A program made the translations under genes and the position numbers. The notes beneath the pieces are model-generated. The model was not told the DNA's origin, did no database searches, and saw only the letters and a program-made list of their open reading frames with translations. Positions 45,309 through 55,938 of a stretch of 64,000 nucleotides of DNA are shown one piece after another (the stretch's first letter is position 1; every line of letters begins with the position of its first letter). The DNA is taken from positions 48,922,008 to 48,986,007 of the forward strand of contig CM059973.1 of the NCBI GenBank assembly GCA_030490835.1. The letters are read 5' to 3'. Origin of the DNA: Annona cherimola (lineage: Eukaryota > Streptophyta > Magnoliopsida > Magnoliales > Annonaceae).

Positions 45309-46109
45309 ATGCAGGGAATGGATAATTCTTATTCAAGCTACTGCGATTTATGTGGAGGCGAAGGACATCTGTCAATCCAATGCGTGTATTATTCAGCGTC
45401 CGTGGGCAATTATGAGCATTCAAATGATACACAGGTCTACCATAGAGATTTGCAACGGAGGAATATGATGCCTTTCGATTGTCAAACACAAGAGTTTGAT
45501 GAGCCATCACTACCTGAAGGCAAGTTATCTTTGGAGGATATGTTCATGCAATTCGTGAAGAGCCAGATGCAATTTAATGAGTACATGCAGAACCAGGTGG
45601 AGCAATTGGCTACCGCAATCCAATGTCGGCATCAAGAACCGTCTTCCAGTCATATTGAAGAAATTGCAGAAGAAGATGAGTTGGAACAGGGCTGCGAAGT
45701 CACTCCAAGCATTAATGAAGATATATCAATCGATGTGATAGAGCAACCTGTACCTCAGTTCATTCTAGAACAATTGACCGAGCCAATGAAAAGCCAGGAA
45801 GCAGAAGAGAAAATCGATGAAGAAATAAAGGTTGATATATTGGAGAAAGTTGAAAATTGTCATATCAACATACCTCTAATTGGTCTTCCTGAAATTCAGG
45901 TGCAGCAACACTTAAATGATCAATGCATAGCCTTGGAAAGCAGCATCTTGAAGTCATCATTAATTCAAAATCCTGAAAAACCCTTCTATAGTCTCTATGA
46001 AATTCAAGAAAAGAGGCTAACTGATCCATTTGAAGAGGCTAGGAAGAGATCTGAACTTGCAGTGCACAATCCACATGGAAGGAAGTTCAATAGAGCAGGA
46101 ATTGACTAA
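45309..46109 (+). CDS. Gag-derived (nucleocapsid-region) ORF of the Athila-type element
   Basis: 266 codons, uninterrupted, from ATG 45309. A single zinc knuckle near the N-terminus, CDLCGGEGHLSIQC (CX2CX4HX4C), is followed by a glutamine-rich region with SLEDMFMQFVKSQMQFNEYM and MQNQVEQLATAI, the pattern downstream of the knuckle in Athila gag. The last 150 residues are acidic (EEIAEEDELEQG) and end HNPHGRKFNRAGID. The capsid part of gag that should precede the knuckle is missing, and so is all of pol. It is the only long, undamaged frame in the window. It may encode an RNA-binding protein that helps packaging by autonomous relatives; that is inference. Confidence 0.7.
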   Translation: MQGMDNSYSSYCDLCGGEGHLSIQCVYYSASVGNYEHSNDTQVYHRDLQRRNMMPFDCQTQEFDEPSLPEGKLSLEDMFMQFVKSQMQFNEYMQNQVEQLATAIQCRHQEPSSSHIEEIAEEDELEQGCEVTPSINEDISIDVIEQPVPQFILEQLTEPMKSQEAEEKIDEEIKVDILEKVENCHINIPLIGLPEIQVQQHLNDQCIALESSILKSSLIQNPEKPFYSLYEIQEKRLTDPFEEARKRSELAVHNPHGRKFNRAGID

Positions 46110-47406
46110 TCATAATGCAAAGTTGGGCTAAAGACGATAAATTTAGCGCTGAATGGGAGGCAACCCATTACACGTTTTAATTTTTTTTATCCAAGAATAA
46201 AGCAGTATCTCCCAAGGCAAGGAAGGAAAGGATTATCATATCAACTTTCAATCCACTTTCAAGTTGATAAATGATGCAATCAAGGAGTTTCAAGTTTATA
46301 TTCATCATTCAAGGCAAGACAATGCAGTTGGAGTGAGGCCACACCCTCAATTTTTGGCGCTCCGACGCCATCCCCCAGCCAGCATAAAAAAATAGCAAAA
46401 CACGAGTTATCAGCATGCCAACTTCAACTCGTCATAACTTTTGATCCCAGAGGAGTTACGGGAGCTACCACATATCAACGGAAAGCATTTTTTGAGTTCG
46501 TCGACACGAAGACCATGGTTTGATTATTTTTATATCATTTTCAATATCAAAATCCTCTATTTTTGCATATTTTGGGGCCGTTGAAGTTTTACGCAATTTT
46601 TTTACTGCTTTTAATGAATAACCCATTTTATTACTTCAAATAAAAGGTGTGTGAATGGGTGGCTTGCATCTTTCATATATTTGCGGGCATGTGGATGTGC
46701 TACTTGTGGAGAACATTTTGGCTCAAGTTGTTCTATTATTTTGTTGTGGCTAAAAGTTTAAAGTAGTGGGGGAGGAGTTTATGAACTGCACTTGTGGTAT
46801 CAATCATATGGCTTAAAACTGGAGTTGAATTTTCTGGGAAGAGCTTTTATGGAATATATTTGGAGTGTAGAGTCCTTGACATTTGAGCTTGCAGTGCACT
46901 TTTCAATATTGTGCTGATCGATTTCTTCCTTCTTCCTATTTGGGACGTCGCTCTCAACCGCTCCCAACCAATGTGAGGCTAACCAGCTTGGAGAATCTAA
47001 TGGCAGCCCAAGCCCGGTTTCTACAGTAGTCTAATCGGGCTATGGAGGTGCATTTTCGTAGACTTATGGAGGATCGACACATCGATATGACGACATTACC
47101 ACCATTCCTATCGACACCTCCCGAGTTCTGAGCATGTTTCGGTCAGTCTTCACAGTAGCCGAGTGAAGAGAGTGAGCATGATGAAGACGACTGCTCCGCA
47201 TTAGACACCTTGGGGAGTTCCTGTCCCTTCTATTGTGTTTTACTTTTGTATTTCTTTATCAGTTTATGATCATATAGGTTTCATGTAGTTTCATGCATTG
47301 ACGACAATGCATCTCTCAAGTTTGGGGGGTGTATAATTCTCGACCATAGGTTAGTTTTTCATGTTTTGCATATTATGTCAATTCCAGCTAATGAAAATTA
47401 TCTTGT
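46110..47406 (+). other. Noncoding internal region of the Athila-type element
   Basis: Starts with TTTAGCGCTGAATGGGAGGC (46143), a box that follows the integrase stop in the minus-strand Athila element at the right edge (about 63340). Pol has thus been deleted between gag and this box. A polypurine-like AAGTTTGGGGGG lies at 47319. No ORF of note. Confidence 0.65.
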
Positions 47407-49021
47407 TGTAAGGACCAGGTATTTTATTTTATTTTCATTATAACCCTTCTCTATTTATGAGATAACTTATGAACATGCCACTAAGAGTTTATAATGTTAA
47501 TGGATGCATAACATATATGAATATGGTATCTAGGGAACATATAGTGCATATATGCATGTATTATGATCTTAGCACACTGAGTATAAATTTAAATGTGTAT
47601 GATTAGTGTGTCATTGTTAAGCACTATAACTATAACTGGACCCGAGCCCCGACCCGACTCAATGGATTCTATTAACATAAGCGGCCCGCGCTCTAGGGTT
47701 TCATTCCCATTTTGCGCCCGACCGCGTTCTCTTCTCCTTCTCTTCTGGTTCTTCGTTCCTCTTCTACTTTCTCTTCCGCTCAGTTCGAACCACCCGTGAT
47801 CGCTTGAGGGGAACTATACCGACTACCTTGAAGGTCATAGATCCGAGTTCAGGAAGCTCCAAGGCTACGAATTTCTGCAGTCCACATCTAGGGTCGCTGT
47901 CTTGGGAGGGATCACGGTCAAGGTAAGTAGATGTCGCCCCTTTCTCGATTTAGTGTTGAAATTTTATGTTAAACACGAGGTGAGGCTAGAGGGAATGTAT
48001 AGCTTCTAACGACTCCATGGTATTAGGCGTAGAGTTCGTAACAGTTAGGGTTCATGGAAAATTTACTTTGAATGCCGATTTCTGTGATGTAAAAGACTTC
48101 TTAGCAGATTTTATATTGTTGGAATGTGACGTGAATTGAATTGCCCAATCGAGAGTATGAATTTAAGGTTCTTTCATTTCGCACCTATCATATTTTTGAT
48201 AAAATGCTTATGTGACAGATTTATGTGTTGAATCTGAATTGTGTTTATGTTGTAGGCGTGGTTTGCGGCGTGTTTCATTGTCTGTTATGTATGATGTGTT
48301 ATCTCAAATAGTTGATTGTAAGGGTTGTTCATGGCCCCTGAATTACATGAGGAGAGGATTGTTCATGGCCCTTGATGGACATGAGTAGATGATTGGTTGT
48401 GTTGGTCAATTTGTGTGTATGGTTATATGTATACGATCTTGGGAGTGGGTATTGGACCCACGTGTATTAGCTTCATCACTGTATGAGTATCCATCATTAT
48501 GCTTATTTGCACTTTGTGCTAACCATTATCTACTTACTGGGTCTATTTAGACTCATATCATTATTATTGTGCTTTTAGATCGCAGGTCAGAAGGGGAACT
48601 TAAGGATGGGACAAGTTGAAGATCAAACATGAGAGACCCTAGCACAATATGTTGATTTCAGTTCTTTTAGATTCGTGCTCTTTTTGATAATCATATATGT
48701 AGGATTCGCTTTGGCAACTATAATGTATTTGGTATTTCAGATTGGATTGTAATCCTTGTTGATGCACATATGCATGACTATTATATCTGTTTGATGTGTA
48801 AGGAAAATATTTAATGATTTCCTTCTATATGAATGTTCTTATTATATGAAGATGCAAGTATATAAAATGGATTGAATGTTACAAATGGAAATGTTATGAA
48901 TATCAGGTCATGTATTCCATATTACCCCTTGTATGTTATGGGGAGATGATGCCGAATTTTTCTTAGATTATGTAGTACCTCTTGACTAGTTCTTGAGTAA
49001 TTCTTGGAATGGGGTGTTACA
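47407..49021 (+). mobile_element. Solo gypsy-type LTR nested in the Athila-type element
   Basis: 1615 bp from TGTAAGGACCAGG to GGGGTGTTACA, with CTTGT on both sides (47402-47406 and 49022-49026). The GGGG(T/C)GTTACA-type end recalls the Tekay LTRs, but the LTR is shorter and otherwise different. A donor-like GGTCAAG/GTAAGTAG lies at 47923 and an acceptor-like TTTTAGATCGCAG/GTCAG near 48587. The 68-codon frame at 47593 is not convincing. Confidence 0.88.
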
Positions 49022-49951
49022 CTTGTTTTAATCCATTTTGATGAAATATGTGCAAGGTCAAGAAAAGCTTTAAACTTAAAATCAATTTCATGAAAAATCA
49101 AAAAATTCAGGCTAAGGACTATGTGTTAAGGAAATTTGCAAGTAACATATGAATGAATTGGACTAAATCTCATTGTACATTGTTATAATTTAATTCCGTG
49201 CTAATCTTTTCAACTGAAATGATAAGAATTGAGTTAAACAAATGTTAACCAAGTGTTTTAAGGGAATTAATAGTTTCAGAAATGGTAATACTTCATAAAA
49301 TTTTCTTGCATGTTCAGTATCCCTTCCAAGTTATCAGAATAAAAGGGGGTGATTGACTTAAGCTGAGTAACTGGGACTTGACATCAACAAATGGCAAGGT
49401 TCACATAAAAAAGCAAAGGAAAATCACAGTAATAACGCTTTAAAATTAAAATTCTCCCCAGATACCCTGAAATATGGTGAGGGGAGCTCAAAAAAAGAGA
49501 GATCTCTAGATATCCTGAAATATGGTGAGGAGAATTTTGCAATAAGTTTGGGGGGAAAAAAGAATGTGCAGTTGGCAGAAATTGAATCCAGTAAATTATT
49601 ACTATTTTCTGTGACCAGTTAGTTCAGCTTAATCCTTGGTTTGCCTGCTTTCATTGATTTTCTAACTAGTTTTCTGATCAAATGGAAGATTAGCATGTTG
49701 AATTATGACCATGTACTAAGAAATTTTGTCACCCACATGTAACTTGGTTTAAGAATGAAAACGCATGTCCTGTTTTGTGTAATGAATGATTTTTCAAGTT
49801 TAGATTACGCTTGACCTTGTTGAATAGATATATGGATTGATCAAAGCATAACGGGAAGCAAATGGAGTTGACAGAGTCTGCATTCATTCATTCATTTATT
49901 CATTGTGTTTGCATGTGTTGCTCGAGGACTAGCAACATTTAAGTTTGGGGG
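49022..49951 (+). other. Noncoding 3' region of the Athila-type element
   Basis: Continues the element after the solo LTR. It holds a direct repeat of CCTGAAATATGGTGAGG (about 49462 and 49512, 50 bp apart) and a polypurine-like AAGTTTGGGGGG at 49553. The final tract AAGTTTGGGGGTG (49941-49953) abuts the 3' LTR. Confidence 0.7.
49941..49951 (+). promoter_or_regulatory. Polypurine tract of the Athila-type element
   Basis: AAGTTTGGGGG directly before the 3' LTR start (TGTGATAACTCG at 49952, or TGATAACTCG at 49954). Confidence 0.8.
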
Positions 49952-50420
49952 TGTGATAACTCGTAAAAATGAGAGTTATCATGACCCATTTCAGACTATA
50001 TTTGTGCGTTAGTCCAAGAGATTAGACATAGTTTGCAACCATTTAGCTTAATTTTCACTCGCTTTTCATTTTAGGAGCATTATTTAGTTTTTATGCACTT
50101 TTAGCTTAAATTAGGCATTTTTAGTCCATTTATTTGGTTTATTCCTTTTTTGCAGGAAGGACAGGCAATATAAAGGCATGCGAGCGAGTGGAAAGCAGGT
50201 CAAGACCAAGTCAAAAGGCATGAGGAGGGCGCCCAGGCTCCACCTTACGTGCCCTTGCCAGAACTCCAGCATAATCCTGCAAATAAATAGCTTCCAGTGA
50301 GTTGGCACCTAGGCGCCAGCTAGGGGCGCCCAGGCGCCACTTCTTCAACATGCAGATAAGTTCAGAAGGGTTTTGAGGTCACACAACACAATATCTTCCA
50401 GGGAGTTGGCTCCTAGGCAC
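49952..50420 (+). repeat. 3' LTR of the Athila-type element, left part
   Basis: Begins with a hairpin, GATAACTC then GAGTTATC about 10 bases later (49955-49982 region). It includes GGCGCC-rich words near 50230-50340. It is interrupted at GGCAC (50416-50420) by Sirevirus copy 2. Confidence 0.8.
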
Positions 50421-51996
50421 TGTTGGTCCCGAATTAATGGCAATTACCCAAGAGGGGAGGGGTGAATTGGGAATTTAAAAAACTTTCGTTTAAAAAAAAA
50501 ATGTTCCCCGGTCAAGTCCAATCCCCTTTAATGAAACAAATGGAAAGCAATAAGATAATGAAAGCAAAGATAAAATCAATAGACAGGGTTTTATAGTGGT
50601 TCGGGCAATCTTCCCTACTCCACTCTTCCAAGCTCACACCTCTTGTGACTTGGGTTCCACTATGTATTTCACAAATATAACTAGAGTCTCTGCTCTCTTC
50701 TAGATTCCAGCTCTAGGGGGCATAAACAACTCACAACACAAGTAGGTGACGAGTTCCACTCCAGTCACATACTACTTTGCTTACACTTGATCTTAGTTAC
50801 CGAAACTAAATCAAGTTTAATACAACAAGAAAGAATTAAAGAAGGTTTCTACACGTTACTGATGTGTAGAGGCAGATTTGGCGCGGAGAAGAACTTGTGA
50901 AGCAGACTTAATGAATCAGCAAGCAGCTCTTGGTAGTTTGAAAGAAAAGTTCTTCTTCTAGATGTTAGCTTGATCACTTAAAGCTCTTAGGATTGGGAAT
51001 TATGCTCAATCAATGAAGTTTTAGCTACCCTTCATGTCCATCTTGAAAGCCTTATATAAATGGCGAGAGAATTCAAACGTTTGGAAGTAGGTGATGCGCA
51101 TTTAATGCGCCAACGTTCGAAAAATTTCCAACCGTTGCGACCCAAGTTGCAAGTGGAGTCGACTTCGGTGCGACTTCGCCCAAGTCGCATGCTGGAGTCG
51201 ACTTCGGGTGCAACTTCGTCCTTCAGCGAATGCTTCAAGTTCCATTCTAGGTCGACTTGGTCCTGGACTTGACCCAGTCGCAGGTGAAGTCGACTTCGGG
51301 TGCGACTTTACTTCCTTAGCTTGCTAGTTGAACTTGAGATTCTTTGGAATGACTTTGCTTGCTTGAATCTCTTCATGTAAATTGTTCTTCCACTATTTTA
51401 TATTACTTGAAACTCTTTATGATTATTCTACCTTGAAAAACACTTGACTCTATGTCTTGAAATCTCAGATTCTTGGATTTTTGAGTCTTGAAGTGCATGA
51501 AAGAAGTCCAAATGTGTGATCTTGATCCTCCATGATGAATACATGCAACTTTACTTGCTTTGGACTTGATTTGATCTTCATTTAGCCTAAGTCGAATGCT
51601 TGAGTCGACTTGATCTTCAACTTCACTCAAGTCTGGCATCGAGTCGACTTGGTCTGTGACTTAGCTCTTCAAGTTCTGCACTATCAGTCTGAAGTCGAAG
51701 CTGGAGTCGACTTGGTCCGCAACTTCACCCAAGTCGCATGTGGAGTCGACTTCATTTGCTACTTCGGCAACTTTTGGTCCCCAATTTCAATGTTGGACAA
51801 AAAATGACACTTGAAGTCGCTGCTGGAGTCGACTTGGGGATCGACTTGACCTGCCATGCTTCATATTTTTCATTTTTATATCCTTAAACATTGCACAAAA
51901 CATATTAGTAGCTAAAACTCACTCAAATTGTTTTTTTAATCATCAAAACATAAATTTTAGGTACTTGGCTTTTGATTTCAACACTTGTTTCCAACA
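50421..51996 (-). repeat. 3' LTR of Sirevirus-like copy 2
   Basis: Paired with 59382-60996. It carries the same AGTCGACTT palindrome-rich blocks as copy 1 (about 51155-51300 and 51600-51850). Confidence 0.92.
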
Positions 51997-52009
51997 ATCT
52001 CCCCTTTTT
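51997..52009 (-). promoter_or_regulatory. Polypurine tract of Sirevirus-like copy 2
   Basis: AAAAAGGGGAGAT on the minus strand, abutting the 3' LTR. A second tract, AAAAAGGGGGAGAA, lies at about 52355-52368 and CAGGGGGAGC near 52872-52881. Confidence 0.8.
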
Positions 52010-52371
52010 GATGATTGACAGAACAATTTGAGTTTATACCTTTCAATATGTCATTTTATCCTGTTTTGACATTTTTAGGACAATCATTAGTCATTTGCCT
52101 TTTGAACTTAGTGAAATTGTCATACATATTTCATTTGCATGTCTTGTTTCCAATAATCATTCAACCAACTATTTCAAAACAGAACATTAGTGATCAGAGA
52201 ATAATACAGAGCATAGAACACAAGTAATCAAACTTTTCATAAACAACTTTTTCATATATAATCAACAAATGTTTCATACAAGTTTCAAAAGCAATAAAAC
52301 CTATATACAAGCTACCCAACCCAAAATCCTAAAAATCTAAACTCGAAACTCAATTATTCTCCCCCTTTTTG

Positions 52372-54005
52372 TCAATAGATCGAATAGGGGTTGATCTGAT
52401 GAGATTTGACATATAAGAATGCCGATATGGAATATGGAGTTTGGGAAGCAGGGGTCGGTCGAATAGGTTTGATATGTGCCGAGGAATAAAAGGACAAGAC
52501 GGGGGCCGGAGTTGGATCTCCGCGAACTGATCCGGTGTCAAATGGATCTAGTTCGGGTATAGGCTGATGTCTATGGCTCCCAGATGCCAAATGATATCGG
52601 ATCGTCTTAAGTTTCCAATCCATACAATCTTGTTGAGAATGCATATCCATTACCGCATTTAAGATCCCGGCAATCTGATTTATCAATCGATCCTCAATCT
52701 GTTCTAGGTGCTCCGGATCGCATTGACTGAAGTATCCCAAGACGGTGGCCTAGGAGCAGGATCAGGGATCTCTGAACCATGAGGTGAGCAGGATCCATGT
52801 GATGCAGGCGAAGCAGGCGCCTCGGGAGCGTCCTGAGGTGGAGCGGGTTGCTCCTCTAGAGGTGACGGGGCTGCTCCCCCTGAGCCTGTGCATCCTTAGC
52901 TTCCTCTGTAGCTGTCCGCCTATTCTTTCTTGAATGCATTCTGCTCTAAACTGCTCCACATTGATTTTCATTTGTTGGAGCAGGGCCTTGTTAATGGCAT
53001 TCGTCAACTTCAGTACCTCGAATGGCTCCCCTTCTATGTCGACTTCAAAATGTTCTAGGTCTTGGTAATCCAAGTCTCGTAGGGCAAAACCCCTCGTGGG
53101 TTGTCTTTTCTCGAGGCTAGGGCTTCTAAGAATAGTCGTGAAAGCCTGACTTTGACTCAATTAGCGACTTTCCAGAGAATTCCCGCCTCCTGCGGGTTTA
53201 GTTTGTTTCTGCCTCTGCCTTTTGGGTAGAGGCAGTGGACAATCAGTAGCTTTAGGACCCGTAGCCTTGGGGATAAGTCCATGTAATGCAGGAACTTGAT
53301 CCCGAGATGATACTTGTCGCTCCTGGTGAGCTGATTATGCATTTGATTGATGGTAAGATCTGCAGGTAGCTGCTCATCCTCAAATGGAACACCTAGAATT
53401 CTGCCTATCCTTCTTAAGGCATTAGCTTGGCTTGGGTCCTCCGTTGAACCCAAGAACATCTCAACCCCTTTGACATAGGTACTGAAATACTGATCATCCC
53501 ATAAATAGTAAAAGATCCTAGTCAAGTCGGGATATACTCTGTCATCTACTTTCAACAAATTGGTCCAACCTTGGAAATCCAGAAGCTCCTCAATCTCAAA
53601 CTCATAGTCGCTTAGAAATTTAAAGTCTATGATTTTAGGAATGTATATCTTTTGCTCATAGAAACTTTTGTAGAATCGACTATGCTGCAACTCAGTCTTG
53701 AAGTACGTCATAGGCATTTTCAAGACTTGCCCTTTAGTGGCAGGGGTTCCCTTTCGTCTAGCCCCTGTTTCCGTGCTTTGCGAGGTCTGGGGTTCTTCTC
53801 CTCTGGGAGCAGAAGTGGATGGAGTCCCGGCTTGAAATCGGACTCTACGACCAGTGGAAGTGGATGGTTCTTCCCGGGCTCGTTTGGATGAAGTCCGTTG
53901 TCTCCCGGGGATTTCCTCTTCGGCTTAGGAGCCAGATTGTCTTGGAACTGGTCTTTGAGATGGTTTGGAGACGGCTAGCTTGGACAATTTTGATTTTGGT
54001 GCAAT
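52372..54005 (-). pseudogene. Envelope-like ORF (plant transposon protein domain type) of Sirevirus-like copy 2
   Basis: The frame appears to start at 54005 with APKSKLSKLAVSKPSQRP, where the first codon is ATT instead of ATG. A TAA follows at 53925-53927, after 26 codons. After a basic linker, 53723-53157 holds the core: FYEQKIYIPKIIDF, FQGWTNLLKVDDRVYPDLTR, YVKGVEMFLG, LGVPFEDEQLP, YPKGRGRNKLNPQEAGILW. That pattern (GW, PDL.R.FY, KG) recalls the plant-specific domain known as putative plant transposon protein (PF20167), found in env-like ORFs. Frame changes at about 53158 and 52750 split the C-terminal parts (EHFEVDIEGEPFEVLKL). I see no clear signal peptide or membrane span. The function is unknown. 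Confidence 0.65.
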
Positions 54006-54236
54006 TTTTTGAAATGGATTGTTGGAAAAAAATTAGAAAAGATAGAAGAAGATGAAAAAAATGAGAAGAAGAGATGGAAAAAGATAGAGAGAGTGCGAGC
54101 TGGATTCAGAGCGGAAATGCTGGAAGAGATGAAGAGGCCGGAAGAAAAATGGAGAGGTGTGGGAAGAGGAGAAGATGGGAAGAAGAAGAGAGAAAAGGAA
54201 AGAAAAGGGAGAAGGGAGAGGAAGCCCGATGGTTGC
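54006..54236 (-). promoter_or_regulatory. Pyrimidine-rich leader upstream of the env-like ORF
   Basis: On the minus strand this is strongly C/T-rich (TTCCTCTCCCTTCTCCC, CTCTCTCTATC), like a plant 5' UTR, and leads straight into the env-like frame. The plus-strand lysine/glutamate-rich frames here are its mirror and not genes. Confidence 0.4.
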
Positions 54237-54239
54237 GTG

Positions 54240-54345
54240 TGAAGTCGACTTGCCCTAGGTGGAGTTGACTTCGCCCCTAAGGAGTCGACTTCGCCTGCCT
54301 GGAGTCGACTTCACCGGAGTCGACTTGGCCTATCGACTTGGACTT
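54240..54345 (-). promoter_or_regulatory. Internal GTCGAC palindrome cluster before the env-like ORF
   Basis: Four perfect GTCGAC sites (54244, 54283, 54304, 54319) and two near-matches within about 95 bp, between the RNase H stop and the CT-rich leader. The same motif fills both LTRs of this element, so an LTR control block seems to be reused internally. Confidence 0.5.
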
Positions 54346-54376
54346 TCCTAAGTCCATTTTTCCCATCTAACTATTC

Positions 54377-55914
54377 TTAATTTAACTCAATCATCCCCAT
54401 ATCATTTATAATTTTGTAAAATGATTCCTTGGCTAAAGGTTTGGTAAAAATATATGCAATTTGATCCTCAGTTTTCACATATTCCAAACAAATATCATGA
54501 TTTTCAACATGTTCTCTGATAAAATGATGTCTTAAGTCTATATGCTTGGTCCTAGAATGCAGTACCAGATTTTTGGTTAAACATATTGCACTAGTATTAT
54601 CACATTTAATAGGTATATCTTTGAATTCTATGCCATAATCCCTAAGTTGTTGTTTCATCCAAAGCAATTGGGCGCAACAGCTCCCGGCGGCAATGTATTC
54701 GGCTTCCTCGGTGGATAGAGCAACACTAGTTTGTTTTCTTGAAAACCATGAAACCAACATGTTCCCAAGAAACTGACATGTTCCACTAGTACTTTCTCTA
54801 TCTACCTTGTAACCGGCAAAGTCCGCATCCGAGTAGCCAATTAGATCAAAATTAGAACCCTTTGGATACCAAAGTCCTATGTTGGTAGTGTCTACTAAAT
54901 ATCTGAAAATTCTTTTCACAGCTACCAAATGTGATTCTTTTGGACATGATTGAAATCTAGAGCACATACAAACATTGAACAGTATATCGGGTCTAGAGGC
55001 AGTTAAATATAATAAAGAGCCTATCATGCTCCTATATAATTTAAATCAACAAATTTACCTTTTTCATCTTTGTCAATTTTAATGGTTGAGTTCATAGGCG
55101 TGTTTTCCCCTTTGCTATTTTCCATACCGAACTTCTTTAACATTTCTTTGACATACTTGGACTGGTTTATGAAGATCCCTTCACTTAGTTGCTTAATTTG
55201 TAGTCCAAGGAAGAAATTCAGCTCCCCCATCATACTCATCTCAAATTCCTTCTGCATAAGATCAGAAATTTTTTGACAAAGGATCTCATTAGTAGCACCA
55301 AAAATAATATCATCCACGTAAATTTGAATAATCAAAATATCTTTTTCTTTATACTTGATAAACAGAGTGGTGTCTACCTTTCCTTTTTGGAAGTCATAAT
55401 CAGTCAAAAATTTGCTTAATCTTTCATACCAAGCCCTTGGAGTTTGTTTTAATCCATATAATTCTTTGGTTAATTTGTATACAAATTTAGATTGATCTTT
55501 CTCCTCAAATCCAGGTGGTTGTTCAACATACACCTCTTCATTTATATACCTATTCAAAAATGCACTTTTAACATTCATTTGAAATAACTTAAAGTTCATG
55601 TGAGATGCAAAAGCTAGTAAAATGCGAATAGCCTCTAATCTAGCAACCAGAGCATAGGATTCCTCAAAGTCTATTCCTTCTTCTTGTGAGTATCCTTTTG
55701 CCACAAGTCTAGCTTTGTTTCTCACTACAAGTCCACATTCATCTAGTTTGTTCCTAAAGACCCATTTTGTGCCAATGGCAGTATAGTCTTTTGGTCTTGG
55801 AACAAGATGCCAAACTTGGTTTCTTTCAAATTGATTTAGCTCTTCTTGCATTGCAATAACCCAGTTTTCATCATTAAGAGCTTGATCAATAGTGATTGGT
55901 TCAATTTTTGACAC
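54377..55914 (-). pseudogene. Reverse transcriptase and RNase H of Sirevirus-like copy 2
   Basis: RT (55914-55024) is intact over about 290 codons: [47 protein letters not shown] (family consensus [10 protein letters not shown], so a catalytic Asp is Asn), and [11 protein letters not shown] frame change near 55030-55050 separates the connection and RNase H (55027-54377): [60 protein letters not shown]. The D-to-N change would itself disable the RT. It lacks the 42 bp duplication of copy 1. Confidence 0.88.
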
Positions 55915-55938
55915 AAAAGCATATTGTCCACAAATATT

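Noticed and set aside
54009..54268. Lysine/arginine-rich plus-strand ORFs
   Set aside because: Mirror of the CT-rich leader of the minus-strand env-like ORF.
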